A program made the translations under genes and the position numbers. This document shows positions 1 to 6,224 of a stretch of 37,754 bases of DNA, piece by piece; position 1 is the first letter of the stretch; every line of letters begins with the position of its first letter. Below the pieces are notes generated by a model. The model did no database searches. It was not told the DNA's origin and saw only the letters and a list, made by a program, of their open reading frames with translations. This stretch comes from a virus: positions 1 through 37,754 of IMG/VR virus record IMGVR_UViG_3300045049_000023. One strand, written 5' to 3'.

Positions 1-1
1 G

Positions 2-151
2 GGAACGAACCCAAAACACTACTACGCAACTGACGGCTGGTTCAGCATCGAAGAAGCGATCGTGCTTGGCGCGATTGCATCGGCGGCTGTGTGGCTGATG
101 TTCTGGCCGGACTCGGCGATTCGCCTGTTCCTGGCTGCTTTTGGGGTGTGA
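2..151 (+). CDS. Small membrane protein, 5' end missing
   Basis: An open frame runs in from the window edge and stops with TGA at 149-151, giving 49 codons plus stop. The visible part has a polar stretch (GTNPKHYYATDGWFSIEE) followed by a hydrophobic segment rich in A, V, L, I and W, consistent with one membrane helix. No start codon is available in this frame near the edge, and closing the window on itself does not supply one before an upstream stop, so the start lies outside the window. Function is unknown. It heads the left early operon, two bases before a small lipoprotein gene. Confidence 0.5.
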   Translation, partial: GTNPKHYYATDGWFSIEEAIVLGAIASAAVWLMFWPDSAIRLFLAAFGV

Positions 152-153
152 GC

Positions 154-249
154 ATGGTTGCCCTCCTCCTCGCCTTGGTCCCTGCTGTGCTGATCGCCGG
201 CTGCGGCTTCGAACTCTACCTTGGAGCAGCGCATGGTAACGACCGCTGA
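154..249 (+). CDS. Tiny putative lipoprotein (31 aa)
   Basis: ATG at 154 opens a 31-residue frame: a hydrophobic stretch (VALLLALVPAVL) is followed by IAGC, a good lipobox, with the cysteine at residue 17. The mature peptide would be only about 15 residues. It overlaps the next gene, whose ATG is at 233, by 17 bases. The layout resembles small phage envelope or exclusion peptides, but no function can be assigned. The first residues lack the usual positive charge of a signal peptide, so it could instead be a simple membrane peptide. Confidence 0.45.
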   Translation: MVALLLALVPAVLIAGCGFELYLGAAHGNDR

Positions 250-430
250 CCTTTTCCGCCCCGTTCTCCGTCCGCTGCAACTGTGGTGGATCGACCGCCG
301 GCTGATGTGGTCCGACCGCACCGTGCAGGTGATCCGTGCGCAGCGTGTGCAGAACATGGCCGACGAGCGCGCCGAGCACATGAAGCAGGTTCACCTTGCC
401 GCGCGCCGCGCCGAACTCGAACGGGGCTGA
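233..430 (+). CDS. Small basic hypothetical protein (65 aa)
   Basis: I start it at ATG 233 because GGAG at 223-226 lies about six bases upstream; a TTG at 221 is in frame but overlaps that ribosome site. The product is arginine-rich and helical (ADERAEHMKQVHLAARRAEL) with a Trp pair near residue 20 (LQLWWIDRR). I do not recognise a family. It overlaps the upstream lipoprotein gene and is followed one base later by another tiny gene, in a run of small genes ahead of recT. Confidence 0.55.
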   Translation: MVTTADLFRPVLRPLQLWWIDRRLMWSDRTVQVIRAQRVQNMADERAEHMKQVHLAARRAELERG

Positions 431-431
431 C

Positions 432-533
432 GTGCGCGCTTTTCTCGGCCTGTACCGCCTCTATCGCCGCTGCGGCATGACCCGCGTTGCCGCGCTGAAG
501 CGGGCGCGGGAGGTCTGGAATCGTGGGTTTTGA
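432..533 (+). CDS. Tiny basic protein (33 aa)
   Basis: A GTG at 432, one base after the previous stop, opens a 33-codon frame ending TGA at 531-533. The peptide (start MRAFLGLYRLYRRCG, end AREVWNRGF) is strongly basic with an amphipathic look. It fills the gap between two better supported genes and keeps the tight spacing of the operon. The pattern resembles very short phage proteins often found beside recombination genes, but that is an impression. No domain is recognisable. Confidence 0.5.
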   Translation: MRAFLGLYRLYRRCGMTRVAALKRAREVWNRGF

Positions 534-554
534 TCTTTCACTTTGGAGCAATAC

Positions 555-1547
555 ATGAGCAACGCCCTTGCAATCGTCACCGGAGCCATTCAGGAAGCGC
601 GAGACGACTTTTCCCGCGTGCTGGTTGATCGTTCTATCAGCTTCGAGCGGGAAGCCGGTTTCGCCATCCAGGTGCTGCAGAACAATGACTTCGCCCTGAA
701 GGTTGCCATGGGCGACAAGCAGTCGGTCATGAACGCGGTTAAGAACATCGCGGCGATCGGCATCAGCCTGAACCCGGCGCGCAAGCAGGCATACCTTGTG
801 CCGCGCGGCGGCAAGATTTGCCTCGACATCAGCTATATCGGCCTGATCGACATCGCAATCGCGTCTGGCTCGATCCTTTGGGCGCAGGCAGAGATTGTGC
901 GCGAGAACGATGGCTTCCATCTGGAAGGTCTAGACAAGCCGCCAGTGCACACCTTTAATCCATTCGGCAAGGAACGTGGCGAGATCATCGGTGCATACGT
1001 CGTCGCAAAGATGCATAACGGTGACCATCTAACCACCACGATGTCGATTGACGAGATATACGGCATCCGCAACCGTTCCGAGGCATACAAGCGCGGCAAC
1101 GGCCCTTGGAAGACCGATGAAGGCGAGATGATCAAGAAAACGGTCATCAAGCGCGCCTACAAAATGTGGCCGAAGACCGATCGCATCGACGAAGCTGTGC
1201 GCCAACTCAACGATGAAAACGGTGAAGGCTTGGCGCCGGACACGCCGCCGGATTGGATCGACGTTGCGCCCATGATCGCCGAAGCGCTGGCGACCAGGAC
1301 CGATGCCGACGCCCTCGCCTACTGGAAGGCGAACAACGGCCGCCTTGCCAAGCAGCCGGCGGACCATCGCAAGCTGAAGGAAGCCATCAGCAATCACCGG
1401 GCGAAGCTGCGCGAGCAGGTCGAGGATGCGCGGACGATCGATATGCCGGTGGCAAGCGCCGCCCCTGCACCGGTCGACGATGAGTTCGTGCGCCAGATGG
1501 ATGCCGCCGGCGCGCAGCCGGCTGACGATGACTACATTCCACAGTGA
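555..1547 (+). CDS. recT: RecT-family single-strand annealing recombinase
   Basis: The 330-residue product has the family signature: a core with ISLNPARKQAYLVPR, then ICLDISYIGLIDIA, and downstream PWKTDEGEMIKKTVIKRAYK followed by WP. RecT proteins bind single-stranded DNA and anneal it to complementary strands during phage recombination. ATG 555 is chosen over the in-frame TTG at 543 because GGAG at 545-548 is the ribosome site. The next gene, a YqaJ nuclease, begins seven bases downstream, giving the usual exonuclease-annealase pair. The C-terminal 70 residues are acidic and Ala/Pro-rich, as expected of a flexible tail. Confidence 0.93.
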   Translation: MSNALAIVTGAIQEARDDFSRVLVDRSISFEREAGFAIQVLQNNDFALKVAMGDKQSVMNAVKNIAAIGISLNPARKQAYLVPRGGKICLDISYIGLIDIAIASGSILWAQAEIVRENDGFHLEGLDKPPVHTFNPFGKERGEIIGAYVVAKMHNGDHLTTTMSIDEIYGIRNRSEAYKRGNGPWKTDEGEMIKKTVIKRAYKMWPKTDRIDEAVRQLNDENGEGLAPDTPPDWIDVAPMIAEALATRTDADALAYWKANNGRLAKQPADHRKLKEAISNHRAKLREQVEDARTIDMPVASAAPAPVDDEFVRQMDAAGAQPADDDYIPQ

Positions 1548-1554
1548 GGCGACC

Positions 1555-2208
1555 ATGATCCTGATCGAATGCCGTCAAGGCACCGCGGAATGGCTTCAAG
1601 CGCGTGCCGGCGCCATTACCGCTTCCCGCTTCGCTGACGCTATTTCGAAGCTGACCAGAGCATCGGGCGACAAGAAGGCCGGCGACTGGTCCGGCGTTTC
1701 CGACCGCTACGCCGCCGACATCGCCATCGAGCGTATCAGCGAAATTCCCTACGGCGAGCCGCCGAAATCGTGGCTGCTAGATCGCGGCCATGAACTGGAA
1801 GACCGCGCACGCATCGCCTACGAGGCACGTACCGGCTTCCTGGTGGAAGAAACCGGCGTGCTGCTGACTGATGACCGCAAGTTCGGCTACAGCACCGACG
1901 GCATGCCGGAAGACGGCCTGATCGAGATCAAGTGCCCGATCGACAGCATCAAGATCGCGACCATGTGGAAGACCGGCGACGTGTCGGAATACATCCACCA
2001 GATGCAGGGCGGCATGTGGATCACCGGGCGCAACTGGTGCGACTTCATCATGTATGTACCGGATCTCGCCGCAGTCGGCAAAGACCTGTTCGTGAAGCGC
2101 ATCCACCGCGACGACAAGTTCATCGATGAGATGGTAGAGCAGCTGCTTGCCTTTGACCGGCGCGTGCAGGAATTCGAGGCGCTGTTTCGCATGAAGGAGG
2201 CCGCGTAA
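1555..2208 (+). CDS. YqaJ-type viral exonuclease
   Basis: A 217-residue protein of the lambda-exonuclease-like (PD-(D/E)XK) YqaJ family. The N-terminus (CRQGTAEWLQARAGAITASRF) is typical. The core shows LLDRGHELEDRARIAYE, then GYSTDGMPEDGLIEIKCP, where Asp and the E-x-K of IEIKCP form the metal-binding nuclease site, then HQMQGGMWITG and CDFIMYVP. It degrades one strand of double-stranded DNA to supply ends for RecT, which is encoded seven bases upstream. The stop overlaps the start of the next gene (TAATG). Start at ATG 1555; the open frame extends upstream but that part overlaps recT. Confidence 0.93.
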   Translation: MILIECRQGTAEWLQARAGAITASRFADAISKLTRASGDKKAGDWSGVSDRYAADIAIERISEIPYGEPPKSWLLDRGHELEDRARIAYEARTGFLVEETGVLLTDDRKFGYSTDGMPEDGLIEIKCPIDSIKIATMWKTGDVSEYIHQMQGGMWITGRNWCDFIMYVPDLAAVGKDLFVKRIHRDDKFIDEMVEQLLAFDRRVQEFEALFRMKEAA

Positions 2209-2432
2209 TGCCCATCCAACGCCTTTCCGCTTGGCTCGCCTTGAGGTGCAAGGAGGCCGCTTTCCAGCGCTTCCTGCGCGTTCCGGACGAAGCTACGGCC
2301 ATCACATCGGTGCGCGCCATCTGCGAGGTCAAGAGCCGCGGCGAGATTGACCGCAACCCCGAAGCGCAGAAACGGTTTCACGAATTCATCCGCCGTCCCT
2401 ATTCCCAGTATTGCCAGCAGCACCATTTCTAA
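2208..2432 (+). CDS. Conserved-looking small protein after exonuclease
   Basis: A 74-residue protein starting at an ATG that overlaps the nuclease stop (TAATG), so translation is probably coupled. The sequence is basic and helical (AWLALRCKEAAFQRFLRVPDEA; VKSRGEIDRNPEAQKRFHE) and ends YCQQHHF. I have no named family. Its fixed place directly after recT and yqaJ suggests a role linked to recombination or DNA metabolism, but that is inference from position only. Confidence 0.65.
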   Translation: MPIQRLSAWLALRCKEAAFQRFLRVPDEATAITSVRAICEVKSRGEIDRNPEAQKRFHEFIRRPYSQYCQQHHF

Positions 2433-2443
2433 CAGGAGCGCGC

Positions 2444-2704
2444 ATGCGAACCATCACGATTGAAATTGGCGACGGCACCAGCGGCAGCTACACAGTCCGC
2501 GAAGGCGATCGCTTCTGTCCGGAGCTTTGCTGGGACGAGATGCTTGGCACGATTGCCGAACTGACGCATCCGAAGATTGGCACTGCTCGCTACCGCATGT
2601 GGACCGAGGAAGAGCATGCGGCCCACCGCGCGCGCCATGAAGCACGCATGGACGAAATTCGCGCAGGACAGCAAGACCCCGATTTCAACGAAGTAGCGCA
2701 GTAA
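2444..2704 (+). CDS. Hypothetical phage protein (86 aa)
   Basis: ATG 2444 is preceded by AACAGGAGCGCGC, a good ribosome site. The first half looks beta-rich (RTITIEIGDGTSGSYTVREG) and the second half is helical and charged (EEEHAAHRARHEARMDEIR). Two cysteines lie in FCPELCWDEM. No family is recognised. It sits between the RecT/YqaJ pair and a conserved 173-residue protein in a co-directional run, so it is likely part of the same early transcript. Confidence 0.6.
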   Translation: MRTITIEIGDGTSGSYTVREGDRFCPELCWDEMLGTIAELTHPKIGTARYRMWTEEEHAAHRARHEARMDEIRAGQQDPDFNEVAQ

Positions 2705-2727
2705 TTCAACCGCAAACAGGAGAAACC

Positions 2728-3249
2728 ATGTTCGAGCTGACCAAAGCCAAGGTAAAACTCACGTCCATCAACGCACGCGCCGAGATACATGGCGAAGATC
2801 GCAAGCCGGCATTCGACATCATGTTCGAGGCAAAGAGCGGCAACGATGTGCTGACCCCGTTCCATTCCGAATTGCGCTCGATGCTCTACAAGAAGAACGA
2901 GACGCCGGACCTTGTCGACCAAGTCGAAGGCGATGCACTGACCGCGCTGCGCTTCCCGAAGATGGGCACCATCAAGTGGGAGCAGGAATACACCGGCTAC
3001 ACCGTCACCGTCGACTATGGGCTCGGCGGCAAGAGCGACATCAAGCTGGCCGAGGTCAAGCTCGACAAGTTCAAGTTCATTCCCCAGGAAGGCGGCACCG
3101 TTGCCGTGATCTTCCGCGTGATCGCGCACCCGGAAACCGAAGACGTCGGCCGGCTCTGCGAGTTCATTCAGCGCGAGGTGGAAATCACCATCACCCCGCC
3201 CGAGCCCACCAGCGTGCACGAGCTGTTCGGCGAGCAGAAGGCGGCGTAA
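2728..3249 (+). CDS. Conserved phage protein of recombination module (173 aa)
   Basis: The 173-residue protein begins after AACAGGAGAAACC. It is predicted largely beta (YTVTVDYGLGGKSDIKLAEVKLDKFKF by eye; GGTVAVIFRVIAHPE), with an acidic, Pro-rich tail (TPPEPTSVHELFGEQKAA). From memory, similar proteins are common beside RecT and YqaJ in betaproteobacterial prophages, without a proven function. The acidic tail and beta-rich body would fit a single-strand DNA-binding or recombination accessory protein, but that is speculation. The gene ends about 70 bases before the cupin-like gene, in a gap with no clear signal. Confidence 0.7.
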   Translation: MFELTKAKVKLTSINARAEIHGEDRKPAFDIMFEAKSGNDVLTPFHSELRSMLYKKNETPDLVDQVEGDALTALRFPKMGTIKWEQEYTGYTVTVDYGLGGKSDIKLAEVKLDKFKFIPQEGGTVAVIFRVIAHPETEDVGRLCEFIQREVEITITPPEPTSVHELFGEQKAA

Positions 3250-3317
3250 CTCCATCCCTAACTTTGCTGGGTATGGTGGTGGTGGAAGAGGGTTGAATAA
3301 CTGAAGGGAGATTGAAG

Positions 3318-3866
3318 ATGAACGCAGAGGGATTCGATATTGATGCGTTGCTGAAAATGGCGCACTCCCCAGTGCGTAACTACGTGGTTCCGGGGCTAAC
3401 GAGCAGTCTTATCGGCAATCCGTCAGCACACGGCACGATGCGCCTGTTCCAGTGCGAGCGCGATCATCAAGAGTCGATTACCCCGCACAGCCACAGGTTT
3501 GGCTTTCAATGCTGGGTGTTGCGCGGCAGCGTCCGCAATCGAATCTGGACGCAGCACGCTCGCGAGGATGTCAGCTTCGACTGGTTTCTCACTACGACAT
3601 TGGCGTACAAGGGCGAATTCGGCAAGTACACCAAAAACGGCAGAAGCGTTGACCGCTGGGGATATGAGGATACCGTTTATCACGCGGGGCAATGCTATGC
3701 AATGCAAGCCGATGAAGTGCATTCCATCTTCTTCGCTCGCAACACTGTCGTCCTGTTCTTCGAAGGTGCAACGGAATCCAATGAATCAATCATCCTTGAA
3801 CCGTTTGTTGATGGCGAGGTTGTGCCAACCTTCAAGGTCGAGCCTTGGATGTTCAAGAAGGTTTGA
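3318..3866 (+). CDS. Cupin-like phage protein
   Basis: The product of 182 residues has two stretches typical of the double-stranded beta-helix (cupin) fold: SITPHSHRFGFQCWVLRG, with His-Ser-His in the metal-ligand position of cupin motif 1, and YAMQADEVHSIFFARNTVVL with a later His, like motif 2. Substrate is unknown; the fold serves both sugar-nucleotide enzymes and iron/2-oxoglutarate oxygenases. Start is ATG 3318 with GAAGGGAG upstream; an in-frame TTG at 3312 is less likely. It lies just before the DNA methyltransferase, so a role in nucleotide or DNA modification is possible but not shown. Confidence 0.6.
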   Translation: MNAEGFDIDALLKMAHSPVRNYVVPGLTSSLIGNPSAHGTMRLFQCERDHQESITPHSHRFGFQCWVLRGSVRNRIWTQHAREDVSFDWFLTTTLAYKGEFGKYTKNGRSVDRWGYEDTVYHAGQCYAMQADEVHSIFFARNTVVLFFEGATESNESIILEPFVDGEVVPTFKVEPWMFKKV

Positions 3867-3867
3867 C

Positions 3868-4011
3868 ATGCCCACCGTCCTCCACCTATTCCTGAAGCGC
3901 CTGCGATCTGCGGCATTGGAAGATGCGGCGCGGAGGTTCGAGCAAGGCGACGGGAAGCTTTTGAGCCAGTATGAAGTTGCACGGATTTTGAGAGGCTGGA
4001 GGGATGAATGA
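3868..4011 (+). CDS. Small hypothetical protein overlapping methyltransferase start
   Basis: ATG 3868 begins two bases after the cupin stop and gives 47 residues, ending LSQYEVARILRGWRDE. The peptide is helical and basic. Its last codons (GAT GAA TGA, 4006-4011) overlap both start codons of the two genes that follow, at 4004 and 4008, so ending translation here could feed ribosomes into either frame. The sequence GGAGGG at 3998-4003, inside this gene, is the ribosome site for the downstream pair. Function unknown. Confidence 0.6.
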   Translation: MPTVLHLFLKRLRSAALEDAARRFEQGDGKLLSQYEVARILRGWRDE

Positions 4012-4837
4012 GTTGGCTCTTTTCGCAGGCGCTGGTGGAGGAATACTCGGCGGGCACCTCCTTGGCTGGCGAACCGTCTGCGCAGTTGAACGTGATGCCT
4101 ACGCCGCACAAGTTCTGGCGCAACGACAGAACGATGGAATCCTCCGACCTTTCCCAATTTGGTCTGACGTTAAAACTTTTGACGGCGGGCCCTGGAGAGG
4201 AATTGTTGATGTCGTATCTGGCGGCTTTCCGTGTCAGGACATCAGTTGCGCTGGAAAGGGTGCCGGAATCGAAGGCCAGCGAAGCGGACTATGGTCTGAA
4301 ATGCGGCGCATCGTTCGCGAGGTACGACCGGAATACGTCTTCGTGGAGAACTCCCCAGTCCTCACTTCTAGAGGGCTTGGACGTGTTCTCGGAGACCTGG
4401 CCGAGATGGGGTTCGATGCGGAATGGGGCGTCATATCTGCGTCAGACCTCGGTGCCGATCATCAGCGCGAAAGGATCTGGATTTGTGCCCACTCCTACGG
4501 CAACAGACTACAAGAGCGAGTCCATGTCATTGGAGTTGGTTCAGAAGCGCCAAATGTCGAGCAAACGAGGCGTAAGGCTCACGGAATTTCTGCAACGAAA
4601 AATGGTGCCAACTCCTATGGCCGGAAACACGCATTGGGGGGGCAGGCTGGACGAGTTGGGCGGATCGTCAAATCCATTCCGTGGCACCGAGGTTGGGAAA
4701 TTGAAGCTGAACCCACGCTGGACGGAACAGTTGATGGGATGGATAACCGATTGGACCGACTTAAAGCCATTGGAAATGGACAAGTTCCAATCGTGGCTGC
4801 AGCAGCATTCCTTGAACTTGCCAGCCGATTTGAATAA
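4004..4837 (+). CDS. C5 cytosine-specific DNA methyltransferase (Dcm-like)
   Basis: The 277-residue protein carries the ordered C5-methyltransferase motifs: motif I near residues 5-13 (LALFAGAGG, SAM binding), motif IV at 74-80 (GFPCQDI, catalytic Cys77), motif VI at 115-117 (ENS, usually ENV), motif VIII around 154-159 (QRERIW) and motif X near the C-terminus (AIGNGQVP). It methylates cytosine, probably to protect phage DNA from host restriction. It is short for the family, with a small target-recognition region. ATG 4004 directly abuts GGAGGG (3998-4003), a poor spacing, while the alternate-frame ATG 4008 is better placed. Hand count of its first 80 codons gives 39 ending in G or C, lower than recT (27 of its first 40). 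Confidence 0.93.
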   Translation: MNELALFAGAGGGILGGHLLGWRTVCAVERDAYAAQVLAQRQNDGILRPFPIWSDVKTFDGGPWRGIVDVVSGGFPCQDISCAGKGAGIEGQRSGLWSEMRRIVREVRPEYVFVENSPVLTSRGLGRVLGDLAEMGFDAEWGVISASDLGADHQRERIWICAHSYGNRLQERVHVIGVGSEAPNVEQTRRKAHGISATKNGANSYGRKHALGGQAGRVGRIVKSIPWHRGWEIEAEPTLDGTVDGMDNRLDRLKAIGNGQVPIVAAAAFLELASRFE

Positions 4838-4847
4838 CGCCGCATAA
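4008..4847 (+). CDS. Alternate-frame protein overlapping the methyltransferase (279 aa)
   Basis: A second frame, offset by +1 from the methyltransferase, is open for 279 codons, starts four bases after its ATG and ends ten bases after its stop. ATG 4008 has the better spacing to GGAGGG at 3998-4003. The product starts MSWLFSQALVEEYSAG, contains PTPTATDYKS and PTPMAG in the middle, and ends NPRWTEQLMGWITDW, then TDLKPLE and WLQQHS. From memory these N- and C-terminal patterns recur in phage proteins listed as hypothetical, which would mean both frames are maintained. No domain or function is known to me. If not translated, it is an open frame left by the codon use of its partner. Confidence 0.6.
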   Translation: MSWLFSQALVEEYSAGTSLAGEPSAQLNVMPTPHKFWRNDRTMESSDLSQFGLTLKLLTAGPGEELLMSYLAAFRVRTSVALERVPESKASEADYGLKCGASFARYDRNTSSWRTPQSSLLEGLDVFSETWPRWGSMRNGASYLRQTSVPIISAKGSGFVPTPTATDYKSESMSLELVQKRQMSSKRGVRLTEFLQRKMVPTPMAGNTHWGGRLDELGGSSNPFRGTEVGKLKLNPRWTEQLMGWITDWTDLKPLEMDKFQSWLQQHSLNLPADLNNAA

Positions 4848-4855
4848 GGACCGCC

Positions 4856-5866
4856 ATGACCACCACAAACACCACCACAGCGATGTTGAGCGAAGCCGAA
4901 GAGTGCTTGCAAAGCCTGATTGCGAATTACGATGACCTCCGCGAGGCATGCGAAGCCAAAGAGCGCCGCTATCGAGAAGATCGTTATCACAGTTACGCTG
5001 ACAACTGGAAGCAAACGATTGAAGCGCTCGACCGCATGAAAGCGCAGGCAGAGAGCGCAATCGAGCAAAAGGTACGCTCTCCAGCAGCCGCAGCGCAGCC
5101 GGATCTTGAAGAATTGCGGCGCGCTATTTGTGGTATCCGCGTCGTGGGCGATGCTGATGGCCATGAGGTGATTCGGCGCGAAAGTGTGATCGACCTGATC
5201 GATCAGCGCAGAAATGCCGCAGCGCAGGAAGGGAAGAAGGAAGACGCGCTGCTGGCGCTGCAGGAGGTCGGTTGCGACCTACATTACCTATTTGGCCGCG
5301 CATCACTTGAGGGCCATGAAGCTGGACAGGCGCTTGCCAACCGAGTGCAGGCAAAAATGCGCGGCGCGCTTGATGGTTTGACGGATGGGCAGTCTGTTGC
5401 CACCGCCGCAGCGCCCTCCCTGCCAGCAGTAGAAGCGGAGCCGTGCGCGTGGATGAACGAATCCGGCTCGAACATCATCCACAAGGAAACGAAAGAGCGC
5501 CTGCTGGAGAGCAAGGGGCTTGGCGGCGAATTCTCGGTAGCTGCACGGACTGCCGAGCGTTACACGGTCCCGCTCTACCGCCATCCAGCATCCGCTGCGC
5601 CTGTAGTGCCGCAAGATCCGCCTGAAAAGCTGATCGAAGCTATGACACTGGCCTATGAGCGGTCGCCTTGCCATGACCTAACCGGCCCGATGGAAGACGC
5701 GTATCGCGCACTCGTCGCATATTTCGCCGCCTCTCAACCATCAACACTGCTTTCCGACTCCGGCATTACTGACGGTGGTGCGAGCAAATTGAGCGTGAGC
5801 TACCCACAACAGCCACCCTGCACCAATGACTACGTAGCTGACGGCTGCGAAAAATTCCAGGAATAA
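4856..5866 (+). CDS. Mosaic accessory phage protein (336 aa), function unknown
   Basis: ATG 4856 follows TAAGGACCGCC. The first 80 residues form a charged helical, probably coiled-coil segment (LREACEAKERRYREDRYHSY; TIEALDRMKAQAESA). A middle part follows an Ala/Pro linker, and a later part reads EPCAWMNESGSNIIHKET followed by YTVPLYRHP. That tail pattern (a W-containing start and a PLY-x-x-P end) is common in accessory proteins of lambda-like phages of the Ea22/ead type. The protein looks assembled from exchangeable modules joined by Ala/Pro-rich linkers. No enzymatic motif is seen. Confidence 0.7.
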   Translation: MTTTNTTTAMLSEAEECLQSLIANYDDLREACEAKERRYREDRYHSYADNWKQTIEALDRMKAQAESAIEQKVRSPAAAAQPDLEELRRAICGIRVVGDADGHEVIRRESVIDLIDQRRNAAAQEGKKEDALLALQEVGCDLHYLFGRASLEGHEAGQALANRVQAKMRGALDGLTDGQSVATAAAPSLPAVEAEPCAWMNESGSNIIHKETKERLLESKGLGGEFSVAARTAERYTVPLYRHPASAAPVVPQDPPEKLIEAMTLAYERSPCHDLTGPMEDAYRALVAYFAASQPSTLLSDSGITDGGASKLSVSYPQQPPCTNDYVADGCEKFQE

Positions 5867-5868
5867 GC

Positions 5869-6138
5869 ATGGACATCGAAAAGCTGGAAGCGGCGGCAAA
5901 GGCGCTCAAGCTGCTGATCGCGGAGCAGAAATCGTATCAGCGAGTTCGTGATCGGGCTGCCGAGCCGGGAAAGTCTCCGAAGCAGATGCAGAAGCTGAGC
6001 GCGGACATTCACTATGCGGCAATGCACCTGCGCCGCCTGCATAAGGATGCATGGCGAGCGATCAAGGAAGCTGACCTTGAAACCACGCTGGGCGAAGAAG
6101 TCGCCAAGCCGCATGGCTTCCACAATTACAAGATTTGA
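5869..6138 (+). CDS. Helical hypothetical protein (89 aa)
   Basis: ATG 5869 lies two bases after the previous stop; AGGAATAAGC is the likely ribosome site. The product is almost entirely helical and charged (EKLEAAAKALKLLIAEQKSY; PKQMQKLSADIHYAAMHLRR). No family is recognised. It closes the first block of the left operon: after it comes a 70-base AT-rich gap with inverted repeats, before the next accessory block. Confidence 0.65.
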   Translation: MDIEKLEAAAKALKLLIAEQKSYQRVRDRAAEPGKSPKQMQKLSADIHYAAMHLRRLHKDAWRAIKEADLETTLGEEVAKPHGFHNYKI

Positions 6139-6140
6139 GC

Positions 6141-6181
6141 TGTCAAGGATCACTTGACAAGTGAACTCTTAAGTAATCCTT
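6141..6181. promoter_or_regulatory. Nested inverted repeats, candidate promoter/operator
   Basis: The gap between 6138 and 6225 holds three nested inverted repeats: TGTCAAG (6141-6147) with CTTGACA (6153-6159); TCACTTG (6150-6156) with CAAGTGA (6158-6164); and AAGGAT (6145-6150) with ATCCTT (6176-6181). A perfect -35 hexamer TTGACA lies at 6154-6159 inside the palindrome, but no good -10 sits at the right distance (TCCTTA after 17 bases is weak). The region is much more AT-rich than its neighbours. It may be a regulated promoter for the accessory genes that follow. Confidence 0.35.
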
Positions 6182-6224
6182 ACAAGTTGAACTATTCGGA
6201 AATACCTAAATGTTGGAGGAAACC

